DNA of 64,000 nucleotides from SbD1 sp039679945 (GCA_039679945.1 JBDKTY010000168.1:5793-69792); one strand, 5' to 3'; shown: positions 37,272 through 46,162, numbered from the stretch's first letter. Numbers and translations are program-made. Notes: generated from the sequence alone by a model not told the origin.

Positions 37272-37305
37272 GAAGGGGCGTGTGTTTTCACGCCTCTTTT
37301 CTTTT
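37272..37305 (+). terminator. Rho-independent terminator after mce
   Basis: AAGGGGCGTG pairs with CACGCCTCTT (one G-T pair) around a short T-rich loop, followed by TTCTTTT. It lies between convergent genes and may serve both. Confidence 0.85.
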
Positions 37306-37312
37306 GGGACCG

Positions 37313-37933
37313 CTATCCCTCGATTGCGGGCGCCTTTTTATAACGTGACCTGATGAATACTATGACCGCGATCGCGAGAACCGCCAGGACAACGATATCG
37401 AGTTGATGGGAGTAGGTCTGGACCACACGCCAGTGTTCGCGCAGATACATCCCGCAAACCAGCAGAAACGAATTCCAGATGGTTGCGCCCACCAGCGTCA
37501 CCGCCAGGAATTGTGGAAACGGCATCCTGCCCATCCCGGCAGGTATCGAGATGAGGTGCCGAACCACTGGAATAAAACGGCTGATGAATAGCGTAAGCGC
37601 ACCGCCTCGCCGGTTAAAGAAATGCTCGGTGCGCTCGAGATCGTGCCGGTTCAGCAACAGGTACTTTCCAAGCTTGAGTACCACTGGCTTTCCACCGTAA
37701 TACCCCATGACGTATGACAGCGATGAGCCGATTATCGAACCAAGACTGGTCGCGGCAATTGCCAACCCGAGGCTCCATTTCCCATCGGCCACGAGAAAAC
37801 CGACAAAAGGCATCACAGCCTCGCTGGGTATGGGAAATATCATACTCTCAAGGGCCATCAGGAATCCGGCGCCGAAATACCCGGTCTTTTCAAGACATGC
37901 AATTGCAAAGCCTATCACAGCGTTGGTAAGCAT
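37313..37933 (-). CDS. DedA-family membrane protein
   Basis: A 206-aa DedA/VTT protein: E near the start (LESMIFPIPSEAVMPFVG), the conserved FxRFxPxxR as FISRFIPVVRHLISIPAG, and about five hydrophobic helices. DedA proteins act as lipid scramblases or transporters (undecaprenyl phosphate and phosphatidylethanolamine in characterised cases). Convergent with mce and followed by a second VTT protein gene on the same strand. Confidence 0.93.
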   Translation of the reverse strand: MLTNAVIGFAIACLEKTGYFGAGFLMALESMIFPIPSEAVMPFVGFLVADGKWSLGLAIAATSLGSIIGSSLSYVMGYYGGKPVVLKLGKYLLLNRHDLERTEHFFNRRGGALTLFISRFIPVVRHLISIPAGMGRMPFPQFLAVTLVGATIWNSFLLVCGMYLREHWRVVQTYSHQLDIVVLAVLAIAVIVFIRSRYKKAPAIEG

Positions 37934-38010
37934 TCTGAGCTTCGCTCCCAGCCGGCTAAATGACTCCCGGCGGTTGGAAAGTAAACGGATTCAAGGAGTT
38001 TCTGTCGAAA

Positions 38011-38751
38011 TCATGATTTCTTGCACTGGAGAGTCTTTAAGAAAGCCTCTATTCTGTCCCGGAAAAAGTAAGCCGTCACGGTCGCGGCGACCGCGACGCC
38101 CAACAGGACAAGAAGTTTGCCATATTCCCCGCCTTCGATGAAGCCCCCGCTCAGTGTAAGCAAAATAGTGCCGAAAAGTCTCCCCACCGTACTGACCACA
38201 ATGAATTCAATCGTGGTGAGATGTCCGAGACCGAGGATGAAACAGAGATAATCCTTGGGAAATCCGGGCACGAGGAAGAGCATGAAAGCAACGAAGACGC
38301 CTTTATGCTCGAGGAGGTAATCAAACTTGGCCAGGACGGCCTGATCGACCACCTTCTCTACCAAAGGCCTTCCAAATGCCCTCGAAAGGGCGAATGCGAT
38401 GAACGACCCTATTGTCAGTCCGATAGTAGAGAGTACCACACCCCAGTAGAATCCAAAAAAGTAACCGCCCAGAATACCGGTCGCCTCCCCCGGCAATGGA
38501 GCAAAGACCACCTGGGTTATCTGTAAAAGGACAAAGACGAGAAATTTTGCGGGCCCCAGGGACTCGAGAAACGCTTTCGCCTCCTCCTTGTTCAAGAAGA
38601 CGTTGATCCAGCCGGTCTTATAGAAGAGCAGCAGCACCAGGCAAAAGCCGAGAATAAAGAGAACGAACCTGAGCCTCGCCCCGTTTTTCTTCTTGTTTTG
38701 TACCGGGACCTCTGGAGTTTTAACATCATCCTGTTCCACGACATCACTCAT
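38011..38751 (-). CDS. TVP38/TMEM64-family (VTT) membrane protein
   Basis: A 246-aa VTT-domain protein. After a charged N-terminus there is a TM helix (~27-47). The VTT core has PLPGEATGILGGYFFG, SFIAFALSRAFGR and VPGFPKDYLCFILG. The family includes eukaryotic VMP1/TMEM41B-like scramblases. The ATG at 38751 is used. A longer frame from 38808 has no clear ribosome site. It is upstream of dedA on the same strand with a 77-bp gap, so both may be co-transcribed. Confidence 0.88.
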   Translation of the reverse strand: MSDVVEQDDVKTPEVPVQNKKKNGARLRFVLFILGFCLVLLLFYKTGWINVFLNKEEAKAFLESLGPAKFLVFVLLQITQVVFAPLPGEATGILGGYFFGFYWGVVLSTIGLTIGSFIAFALSRAFGRPLVEKVVDQAVLAKFDYLLEHKGVFVAFMLFLVPGFPKDYLCFILGLGHLTTIEFIVVSTVGRLFGTILLTLSGGFIEGGEYGKLLVLLGVAVAATVTAYFFRDRIEAFLKTLQCKKS

Positions 38752-39220
38752 ACCGGTGGTTCTCTTTCCTGAACAGGCCAACTCGCCCTTGCCGCGTGTT
38801 AGTACCACATTGCATGATAAAGCCTCTCACGTCAGCCCCCGTCGCCATTCCGGTAATTGCGGCAAGCCGGTTCCCGTGAGGTTTCGAGCCCCCCGCTTCC
38901 GCCCGGGAATTGAACGAAAAAGGACATTTTCGAGTAAACCCAAAAATCATGCGAAAACCCTCAATTCCAGGGGGCATGATTGCTTCATTGTAGCCTTACT
39001 TCCCCTGCCAGTCCACTCACAAAGCTTGAGCACCCTGGCTAGGTTGGCCATGGGAGGGAACAGCCGCGATCATTTGCATTATTACCCGGCCGGGAGGATG
39101 AATTTTCCCTGTCCTTTTATTAAAATAATCGGTAATAGTCTTGATAAGAGTAAGCCATATGAGAAAGTCAGGGAGTGGCCTGCCCTCTTGGGGTGCGTCT
39201 CTGCCTGCATAGATGGAATT

Positions 39221-41461
39221 ATGAAAGAAAACAACGTAGTCGGTGGAGAAAATACGGAGCCGGCCGCACCTCTGATGGCCGAAGAAGCGCATCTATTCGA
39301 CATCGATGCTTTCCGCGCACGTATGTCCAGGTACCTGGACCGGGCGAATAACAACACATCCGTTTTTTTCGAAGCCCTCGCCTTCGCGCATGAGTTGCAT
39401 GCCGGACAGCGGCGGAAATCCGGTGCGCCCTATATAAGCCATCCTTGCGCGGTCGCCGAAATTCTGGTCCGCGAGATGCAATTCAGGGACCCCGTTGTCC
39501 TGGCTGCCGCCCTGCTGCACGATGTGGTCGAAGACGTCCCCTGGATCTCACTCGATGACATCGAGTACCAGTTCGGCCCCAGAGTTGCCGAACTCGTGGA
39601 CGGGTGCACCAAGCTTGCCCGTTTCCATCTCGACCGCGCCATCCTGAAAGACCTCACGCACAGCAAGATCTTCATCAGTGCGAGCCGCAGGCTCGGCGTG
39701 CTAATCATAAAACTGGCCGACCGCCTCCACAACCTGCGCACGCTCCACTTTCTCCCGAAGACCAAACGACAGCGGATTGCCCAGGAAACCGTGGAGGTCT
39801 ACGCACCCATAGCCGCCCGCCTGAACCTTTACCCCGTGAAGCGGGAACTCTATCACCTGGCACTCTCTTTTCTATACCCGAAAAAAAGCAAAAAGATCCT
39901 TCACATCATTCAGGACATGCGCAACTCAGAGGATGTGGCGCATATCGAATCCACTTTGGCGAAGCTGCTTTTCGAAAAGGGGCTGGCCGCCGAAATTCGC
40001 ATACGTCCCAAGGGTCTGGGGAGCTACTACGATCCCATGAAACGCACCCTCGACCCGCTTTATCCCGAGAACTACGTGGACTTCGCGGTCATTCTGAAAA
40101 CGGAAGACGCCCTCGCCTGCTACAACGTCCTCGGACTGGTGAATAATGCTTTCCCCTCCATTCCCAAAAGCATTCGTGACTTCATTGCAAATCCGAAGAC
40201 AAACGGCTACCGCAGCCTTCACATTCGAATTCATCTCGGTGGGAATAATTACCTTATAAAGCTCAGAACGTTTCAAATGGAGGAACTGGCAAACGCGGGC
40301 ATCCTTCGAGCCTGGGATGCTCAAACCGGATTGAGTGACGAACGGTGGCAGGAGATCAGCGAGCTTCTACGCGACATCGGCGAATACGGCGGCGCGGCCC
40401 CACAGCGCAAAGCGCTCATCCGCCTCTCGGACACCGAGGAGATCTACACCTACAGCCCCATGGGTGACATTTATTATCTCCCCAAGGGCAGCATCGTTCT
40501 TGATTTTGCCTACCGCATACACTCCGAACTTGGTGATTACAGCGAAGGGGCGATCGTTAACACGGTCTGGTCTCCCATAACCCGGGAACTGAGGGACGGC
40601 GACACGGTGGAGATTCTTACGTCACCCGAGCCTCTCGATGTCGATCCCGACCTGGAGGCGCTCTGCAAGACCCCAAAAGCCAGGACCGCGATAAACAGGC
40701 ATCTGCAGCTCAGGCGGCTCAATTTCGCGCAGCAGGTCGGCAAGGAAATCCTCATCCAGGAAATCGTTCGCCACAATCTGCCCACAACGGTGCTCGACGG
40801 CGAGAACATCCGCCTTATCCTGGAAATCCTCAATTTGAAAGATCTCCACGAACTCTTCATCCGTATAGGTCAGGACCTTACCTCACCCGAACTGGTTCTT
40901 TACTACCTTGAGACTTCACGGGGACTTGACGAAAGCAGGCCTATCAGTACCGAGAAACGCTCTTACGAGCACAACGTCATAACCGTTTCGAGCCTGGATA
41001 AGGCGATATTCAAGTTCGCGCGGTGCTGCAACCCGTTGCCCGGCCAGGACGGCGTGGTCGCGACCCTGAGCGAGAGAGGCACCGCGTTCCATCACCGCGA
41101 TTGCCAGGACCTGCATCAACGACATGGTCTTCAACCCCAGCAGCTTCTGGACATACGATGGAACATGCAGGCCGTCTGGAGGCACCCCCTGGTCTTTCGA
41201 ATTCATATCCTCGAGCAAAAAATGCGTGACCTCCTGCCCTGCCTCTCGGAACTCCCTCCACAGATACGAATTCAGCAGATAAGCAGCGCACTGGACAGGC
41301 ACGATCACCCGATGGTGTGGATGAGCGTGATATTCCAGAGCTTCGGGGAAGCAAAAGAGTTTTTCAGTCAGATTCCGGTGGAGCGCACATTGATCGACGA
41401 GTTTGCAAGGGAGGGGGGGCCCAGAAGTCTTCAGCTCCAAAGGGAGTACATCATATCATAG
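39221..41461 (+). CDS. Long RSH-family (p)ppGpp enzyme, hydrolase intact, synthetase apparently degenerate
   Basis: A 746-aa RelA/SpoT homologue from ATG 39221; the frame upstream to 38693 lacks conserved sequence. The HD hydrolase domain has all key residues: His74, His100-Asp101, Glu104-Asp105 and Asp167 (KLADRLHNLRTL). In the synthetase domain the G-loop reads RPKGLGSYYDPMKR, Asp287 and NGYRSLH remain, but the motif that should be E-V-Q-I-R-T is LIKLRT (345-350), so the catalytic Glu is missing. TGS (~440-500) and a Cys-rich zinc-finger-type region (ARCCNPLPGQDG) follow. It is likely a (p)ppGpp hydrolase; synthesis is doubtful. Confidence 0.93.
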   Translation: MKENNVVGGENTEPAAPLMAEEAHLFDIDAFRARMSRYLDRANNNTSVFFEALAFAHELHAGQRRKSGAPYISHPCAVAEILVREMQFRDPVVLAAALLHDVVEDVPWISLDDIEYQFGPRVAELVDGCTKLARFHLDRAILKDLTHSKIFISASRRLGVLIIKLADRLHNLRTLHFLPKTKRQRIAQETVEVYAPIAARLNLYPVKRELYHLALSFLYPKKSKKILHIIQDMRNSEDVAHIESTLAKLLFEKGLAAEIRIRPKGLGSYYDPMKRTLDPLYPENYVDFAVILKTEDALACYNVLGLVNNAFPSIPKSIRDFIANPKTNGYRSLHIRIHLGGNNYLIKLRTFQMEELANAGILRAWDAQTGLSDERWQEISELLRDIGEYGGAAPQRKALIRLSDTEEIYTYSPMGDIYYLPKGSIVLDFAYRIHSELGDYSEGAIVNTVWSPITRELRDGDTVEILTSPEPLDVDPDLEALCKTPKARTAINRHLQLRRLNFAQQVGKEILIQEIVRHNLPTTVLDGENIRLILEILNLKDLHELFIRIGQDLTSPELVLYYLETSRGLDESRPISTEKRSYEHNVITVSSLDKAIFKFARCCNPLPGQDGVVATLSERGTAFHHRDCQDLHQRHGLQPQQLLDIRWNMQAVWRHPLVFRIHILEQKMRDLLPCLSELPPQIRIQQISSALDRHDHPMVWMSVIFQSFGEAKEFFSQIPVERTLIDEFAREGGPRSLQLQREYIIS

Positions 41462-41653
41462 CCGGCGGGCGAAACCCGCCAGCCTCCGTTCAGCATCGCA
41501 ATCAGGCGCCGGCAGTCCCGAAACACCAAAACAAAAAAAGCGTATCGAGCCACGGGTTGATCATAGCGGCGCCGCTCTCGGTGGGAAGCCGCCACGGACC
41601 ATTCATTCAAAGCGGCCGGAACGGCTCAGCGGCACCTGTGCCACCCTTACGAA

Positions 41654-41983
41654 TCAGTGTATCGACCTTCCCTCGAGAGCCGGTGGGAAGGCCCTCTGGG
41701 CCAGAGATTTGAGTTTTTCCTTCTTGACTCCGGCTACCTCCACGAGCAGAAACTGTATCCAGACCCCGCACAGGAAGCTGACCATACTTTCGTTGCTCAT
41801 GAATACTTCCGCCCTGAGCTTTTCATCCTCGATCGCTTCCGAGGCAAGATTCATGATGTCGCTGCGCAGGCGCCCCTCGCCCAGGCACTGGAGCGCCTTA
41901 CTGTACAGCTTTTCCATTTCCGTGGCCTGGGAGATAATACATGCCGCCTTGTCACACGCCTCAATCAGATTCAGCTTCACCAT
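41654..41983 (-). CDS. Small hypothetical protein, helical
   Basis: A 109-aa helical, mildly acidic protein with a clear hydrophobic/charged periodicity (LIEACDKAACIISQATEMEKLY; LASEAIEDEKLRAEV; VWIQFLLVEVAGVKKEKLKSL). No known motif. The ATG at 41983 is used; a longer frame to 42112 would add a non-conserved extension. It is convergent with the RSH gene and divergent from htrA. The protein could be a small regulator or stress protein; no function is assigned. Confidence 0.6.
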   Translation of the reverse strand: MVKLNLIEACDKAACIISQATEMEKLYSKALQCLGEGRLRSDIMNLASEAIEDEKLRAEVFMSNESMVSFLCGVWIQFLLVEVAGVKKEKLKSLAQRAFPPALEGRSIH

Positions 41984-42208
41984 TGGCAACCAGTTTCCTT
42001 TTGAAAGTACCCGAGAACATATTGAATATCTATTGAATCGGTTTAGTTTGATAGATCGATCATAGCATTTTGCCCCTTCCTTGGGAACAGAGGAACGGAG
42101 AAAACATCCCATGGGGGGGTGCGGATCTTTTTGATTGACAGGAGGTCCGCCTATGACGTTATTATTCTGGGTTCCGGGCCTAGGCTGAACAATCAGAAAG
42201 GAGCTTTC

Positions 42209-43687
42209 ATGAGGATATATCCTGATAATTTTCTACGGACCACCAGGTTTGTGACCTTCATTGCTATTTTTTGCTCGATGACCCTTGTCCATGCCTCGCT
42301 GGCCATTTCCGCATCACCCGCCCTTGTGGCCCAGGGGCCCTCGACATTCGCCGATCTCGCCGAAGGCGTAAAGGATGTCGTTGTTAATATCTCTACGACC
42401 CAGGTAATAAAAGAAAACCCCATGCAGCCGTTCATGGGTCCCAACTCGCCTTTTCGCGAGTTTTTCGGTGACGATTTTTTCAAGCGGTTTTTCGGGGAGA
42501 ACGCGCCTCAGGGTGGCATGAAGACCCACGCTCTCGGCTCCGGGTTCATCATCGATACCGATGGTTCCATCCTCACCAATAATCACGTGGTCGAGAAGGC
42601 TTCGGAAATCAAGATCAAGACGGCTTCCGGGAAGGAATATGATGCAAAGGTCGTTGGCCGTGATCCCAAGACTGATATAGCACTGATCAAAATTACCGCC
42701 GATGGCAAGCTGCCCAAGGCGGCCAAGCTTGGAGATTCCGAAGCCATCAGGGTCGGAGACTGGGTTATGGCGGTGGGGAATCCCTTTGGTCTGGGCAACA
42801 CCGTTACCGCCGGAATCATCAGTGCCAAGGGCCGTATCATCGGGGCCGGACCTTATGACGATTTCCTCCAGACTGATGCCGCCATCAATCCCGGCAACAG
42901 CGGGGGACCGCTTTTCAATATGAACGGCGAGGTAGTCGGAATCAACACTGCAATCGTCGCGCAGGGCCAGGGGATCGGTTTTGCAACGCCCATCAACATC
43001 GCCAAGGAAATACTGGCGCAGCTCAAGACAGGCAAAGTAGTACGCGGTTGGCTCGGGATAATGATTCAGGACATTACTCCGGAACTTGCCGAATCGTTTG
43101 GAATCACCGAGACCACGGGCGTGATCGTTGCCGATGTCGTGCCCGACAGCCCCGCGGAGAAAGCGGGACTCAAGAGGGGCGATATCGTTAAGTCTCTCAA
43201 TGGCAAACCGGTTGACAACGCGCACATGCTTTCACGTTCCGTTGCCGCCATGGGCCCGGAAAGCAGCACGACCATAAGCGTTTTGCGAGAAGGAAAGGCC
43301 AAGGACGTCAAGGTCACCATAGGAACGATGCCGGAGGATACCGGAGAACGCAAACGCGAGGGTAGAGCCGAGAGCCCCTGGGGTATCACCGTCCAGAATA
43401 TTACTCCGGAACTGGCCCAGAAACACGGTCTTGATGAGAATGAATCCGGCGTCATTATTACGGATCTCAAACAGGGTACGGCGGCTGCCGAGGCAAGACT
43501 GCGCCCGGGTGACGTGGTAAAGGAAGTCAACCGGCAGAAGATCCAGAATATCAGGGACTACAACCAGGCAGTCCAGAAGATGAAGAAAGGCGAGACGCTG
43601 CTTCTGCTCGTGAAGCGAGCGGGCAATACTTTCTACATCGCTATCAGATCGCCAAAGGAAAAAGCGCCAGAACAGGATAAAGAATAA
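42209..43687 (+). CDS. htrA: Periplasmic serine protease/chaperone HtrA (DegP/DegQ type)
   Basis: A 492-aa Do-family protease with a signal peptide (~1-36). Catalytic triad: His126 (TNNHVV), Asp156 (KTDIALI) and Ser231 (NPGNSGGPLF). Two PDZ domains follow (~270-360 and ~385-475). It degrades and refolds damaged envelope proteins. ATG 42209 follows AAAGGAGC; a frame from 42119 has no ribosome site. An HNH gene begins 40 bp downstream. Confidence 0.97.
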   Translation: MRIYPDNFLRTTRFVTFIAIFCSMTLVHASLAISASPALVAQGPSTFADLAEGVKDVVVNISTTQVIKENPMQPFMGPNSPFREFFGDDFFKRFFGENAPQGGMKTHALGSGFIIDTDGSILTNNHVVEKASEIKIKTASGKEYDAKVVGRDPKTDIALIKITADGKLPKAAKLGDSEAIRVGDWVMAVGNPFGLGNTVTAGIISAKGRIIGAGPYDDFLQTDAAINPGNSGGPLFNMNGEVVGINTAIVAQGQGIGFATPINIAKEILAQLKTGKVVRGWLGIMIQDITPELAESFGITETTGVIVADVVPDSPAEKAGLKRGDIVKSLNGKPVDNAHMLSRSVAAMGPESSTTISVLREGKAKDVKVTIGTMPEDTGERKREGRAESPWGITVQNITPELAQKHGLDENESGVIITDLKQGTAAAEARLRPGDVVKEVNRQKIQNIRDYNQAVQKMKKGETLLLLVKRAGNTFYIAIRSPKEKAPEQDKE

Positions 43688-43727
43688 ATCGGCATCTCCG
43701 GAGCAAGGGAGCAGGTTAGACTTACTG

Positions 43728-44087
43728 ATGGAAAAGGGCGGACAGGAATCAGGCTTCATAGTTGCCGCGTCGCCTGAGCAACTTCGTAAAGAGAAGGACA
43801 AGGCGCGCGAGCTTCGCAACTCTCAATGGTGGAAGCGCCAATTGGCAAAGGGGTGCTGTTATTACTGCTCCAGGCGCTTCCCTCCCGCGGAGTTGACCAT
43901 GGACCATATCGTTCCGATCGTTCGCGGCGGCAGGTCTGTTCGCGGCAACATCGTACCCGCGTGCAAGGACTGCAACAACAAGAAGAAGTACCTGCTCCCC
44001 CTGGAATGGGACCAATATCTCCGGTGCGCCGCGAAGGCCCCGCCAGCGGATACCGATCCGCCCGAACGGGAACCCGAAGGGACTTAA
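43728..44087 (+). CDS. Small HNH endonuclease
   Basis: A 119-aa HNH protein. A zinc knuckle CCYYC (43-47) and CKDC (79-82) frame the catalytic core TMDHIVPIVRGG (His60) with NIVPACKDCNNKKK, where the final Asn-rich stretch is the second half of the motif. Such stand-alone HNH proteins are common in Desulfobacterota and usually of unknown role. It lies 40 bp after htrA and five bases before the next Cys-rich gene, so they may be co-transcribed. Confidence 0.9.
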   Translation: MEKGGQESGFIVAASPEQLRKEKDKARELRNSQWWKRQLAKGCCYYCSRRFPPAELTMDHIVPIVRGGRSVRGNIVPACKDCNNKKKYLLPLEWDQYLRCAAKAPPADTDPPEREPEGT

Positions 44088-44091
44088 AGAA

Positions 44092-44265
44092 ATGGAACAG
44101 TGCAAAGAGTGTGACTTGGCAATATATTGCTATTCTGATTCGTGTTCGTGGACTTTCAGGACCAAGCAGGAGATGGAAGAAAAGACCGCGGCAATACAGC
44201 AGTGCCCCGTTCGCGAAGAAATCGAACAGATGAAAGCGGCAAGGAAGAAACAAGTTGCAGGATAA
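44092..44265 (+). CDS. Small Cys-rich protein, 57 aa
   Basis: This short gene was found by direct reading. The product starts MEQCKECDLAIYCYS and contains WTFRTKQEMEEK, then QQCPVREEI and a Lys/Arg-rich tail. It has five cysteines: C4, C7, C13, C18 and C38. A GAAGGGA ribosome site lies about ten bases before the ATG, and it starts four bases after the HNH stop. Reminiscent of short deltaproteobacterial proteins I recall, though no family name is certain. Probably metal-binding; operonic with the HNH gene. Confidence 0.7.
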   Translation: MEQCKECDLAIYCYSDSCSWTFRTKQEMEEKTAAIQQCPVREEIEQMKAARKKQVAG

Positions 44266-44300
44266 TGCCGTGGACCATCCACGGAACTGTTGAGCAGGCC

Positions 44301-44337
44301 TTCATCGCCCCGACCGGTGGACGGTCCGGGCGATGAA
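44301..44337. repeat. Long hairpin between convergent genes
   Basis: TTCATCGCCC at 44301-44310 pairs with GGGCGATGAA at 44328-44337. The pairing continues inwards past one C-C mismatch with GACC/GGTC around a 7-nt loop. No T run flanks either side. It is preceded at 44267-44283 by a smaller perfect hairpin CCGTGGA-CCA-TCCACGG. Likely a bidirectional stop or a REP-like palindrome. Confidence 0.7.
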
Positions 44338-44466
44338 GAATTGGATGCAGGGAATGTTTCTCCTCGCGAGAGTCATGCCCAAAATCCACCATGGAAGTGA
44401 GCCCGAGTTCGCATGAGAAGGCATTGTCGAGAAACAGAAGCAGCCGCGTGCGTTGCGAGGGAAGAG

Positions 44467-44547
44467 ATTTCCAGCCCGCCGAAAACATAGTACAACATGC
44501 TTTGGGGTGATCCGGGGGAACTCCAGGTGCGGGATTTCCAGCCCGCC
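44467..44547. repeat. 14-mer ATTTCCAGCCCGCC, two copies
   Basis: Copies at 44467-44480 and 44534-44547, starts 67 bp apart. A third copy lies at 35641-35654. No gene covers any of them. Confidence 0.55.
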
Positions 44548-44552
44548 GCCTG

Positions 44553-45044
44553 TCACGTAAACATATTGATCTTACAGTTGCGCGCGTGCTTCAGGTATTC
44601 CTCCGCGTTGTATATTTCCACGCCATCGATAAAGTCCGAGGCCTTGAGGCCCATCATCTCGATCGTCATTTTGCAGGCAATGAATCTCACACCTTCCAGT
44701 TGAGCCACCTCCATCAGTTCTTCAAGATTGGGAATACCGGCCCCGTCTATTTTTTTGCGCATCATCCGTGTGGCCACGTCCGCCATTCCCGGGATCGCGC
44801 CCATGGTACCGCCCGGAATGAATTTGCATTTCCGCGCCCCGCCTTTGCGGATAACGTTGATGCCCATGAATGTGTAAAAAACAGCGGCTTCCATCCCAAG
44901 CCTCCTGGCATTGACCGCCAGTATAAGAGCCGGATAGGCCCCATCCAGGGTATCCCTGCTGCATATGAACGTACAGGATTCCTTCTCGGGTTCGGATTGT
45001 GCCCGAGGATTGTCGATTGTCACCGCGGCTGCTTTCCGTGCCAT
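44553..45044 (-). CDS. DsrE/DsrF-like sulfur-carrier protein (DsrE2 type)
   Basis: A 163-aa DsrE/F-fold protein. Motifs: FICSRDTLDGAYPALILA, GMEAAVFYTFMGINVI, and the conserved-Cys segment FIACKMTIEMMG, with the Cys expected to bind persulfide sulfur. IPGMADVATRMM and a YNAEEYLKHA tail are also typical of the DsrE2 group, which moves sulfane sulfur in cytoplasmic sulfur metabolism. The start ATG 45044 follows GGGAGG. It lies 127 bp downstream of an ArsR-type gene on the same strand, probably under its control. Confidence 0.9.
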   Translation of the reverse strand: MARKAAAVTIDNPRAQSEPEKESCTFICSRDTLDGAYPALILAVNARRLGMEAAVFYTFMGINVIRKGGARKCKFIPGGTMGAIPGMADVATRMMRKKIDGAGIPNLEELMEVAQLEGVRFIACKMTIEMMGLKASDFIDGVEIYNAEEYLKHARNCKINMFT

Positions 45045-45171
45045 TTGAAACCTCCCTATATCGGGTGAAGTAATTGTGTGGGACAGGATTTTCCATCCCA
45101 TCGTTTTGCCGGAGCGCGCGGGTCAGGCTCGCTGCCAGATTTGTTTCGCAATGGAGCGTTGCTTGGGGAGA

Positions 45172-45531
45172 CTACTCCCCGGCGTCATCAACCCGCACCG
45201 CGCACTCGGCCCCTGCCTGTCCGGAAGCACCCCCATGCTGCCGGACACAATGAATAATTTTCACGACGTTTCGGTTCGCAATGGAATAGTAGATCTGGGT
45301 GCCATTTCGCCGGGATGCCAGAATCCCCCTCGCCTTCATGATATTGAGCTGCTGTGAGACATAGGGCTGCATGGCTCCCAGGTGGTTACAGATTTCGGTG
45401 ACCGCACGCTCGCCGTTTTCCAGGAAATCAATGATCCTGAGTCTGGCGGGATGGGCAACGGTCTTAAGGATATCGGCGGCACGCTGGAGTTGCTCGGCAT
45501 CAGGAAGAAGCGGTCCGTTTTCAACTGACAT
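45172..45531 (-). CDS. ArsR-family transcriptional regulator
   Basis: A 119-aa winged-helix repressor. The HTH core is VAHPARLRIIDFLENGERAV, TEICNHLGAMQPYVSQQLNIMKARG, then the wing SRRNGTQIYYSI. Three cysteines exist: Cys48 in the TEIC segment, Cys95 and Cys110. This resembles the redox/persulfide-sensing ArsR subgroup (BigR/SqrR), for which paired cysteines are known. Here persulfide sensing is only an inference, strengthened by the DsrE2 gene downstream. An operator overlaps its promoter (45618-45641). ATG 45531 is used; the in-frame ATG 45591 is less supported. Confidence 0.9.
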   Translation of the reverse strand: MSVENGPLLPDAEQLQRAADILKTVAHPARLRIIDFLENGERAVTEICNHLGAMQPYVSQQLNIMKARGILASRRNGTQIYYSIANRNVVKIIHCVRQHGGASGQAGAECAVRVDDAGE

Positions 45532-45617
45532 GGAGTCTCGCCTTTCGATAAGCAAGAGGGGTTTGGCGGCATAATCCGTGAGCCCGGCCACATCGCCTGA
45601 TAAATCCGGATGGAGCC

Positions 45618-45663
45618 ATATTCATGTTTTTATCTGAATATATTAATATTTGCATATTGTCAA
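45618..45663 (-). promoter_or_regulatory. Promoter with overlapping ArsR operator
   Basis: On the minus strand TTGACA (45658-45663) and TATTCA (45635-45640) are 17 bp apart. A perfect 7-bp inverted repeat, ATATTCA-N10-TGAATAT at 45618-45641, contains the -10 element and covers the start region. This is the expected layout for autorepression of arsR and the following dsrE-type gene. Confidence 0.75.
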
Positions 45664-46162
45664 GCTCAAGTTTATAAACACTCGCTTTTGTCCACTATCC
45701 GCACGGATTCCCGCCTCAGGGGAACTCTTCCATTACACTCCGTCAGAGGCTAATTGTATGCCACCCCTCCCCAGCAAGAAGCCGGCTTGTTGCCGCTTCC
45801 GGAATTCATCAAAACTTCTCGTCCCTGGTACACGACGACGGTTGGAACCATAGGGATAAACCGGTTCGGGATTCTTGCGGCCCAGACACTTGCCTGCTTT
45901 TCGGAATCTTTATGATACAAGCGTTTTCTGTTCTGCACCGGCGTAGCTCAGGGGTAGGGTAGCCGATTCGTAATCAGATGACACTCCGCACCCAGAGCCA
46001 CTTTACAGGCCAAAAGCCGGGAAAAGGTCGAATAAGTCCTTTCAGGCCGGATCAGGTCGCCCGCAGGTCGCGCTCACTTCTTGGCAAGCACTTTGCGTAA
46101 ATCGAATAAGGCTAACGGGGATTAATTCTCCCAGGAAGCCTCATTCGGGGAAAGAAATCCGA
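45664..46162. other. Region between arsR promoter and fic
   Basis: About 500 bp without a protein gene. It holds the truncated tRNA-Thr at 45937-45977 and its promoter-like upstream sequence (TGATACAAG at about 45913). No T-arm or 3' tRNA half is present between 45978 and 46162. Confidence 0.6.
45937..45977 (+). pseudogene. Truncated tRNA-Thr (5' half only)
   Basis: Positions 45938-45977 match 47944-47983 of the intact tRNA-Thr(CGT) at 37 of 40 bases, covering the acceptor 5' strand, D arm and anticodon region (GATTCGTAATCAG). The T arm and 3' acceptor are absent. A similar TGATACAAG promoter element lies upstream of both copies. It is the left border of the putative relic element. Confidence 0.85.

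Noticed and set aside
38693..39220. N-terminal extension of the RSH gene
   Set aside because: Overlaps the divergent VTT-protein gene start region and lacks conserved RSH sequence; ATG 39221 is the first supported start.
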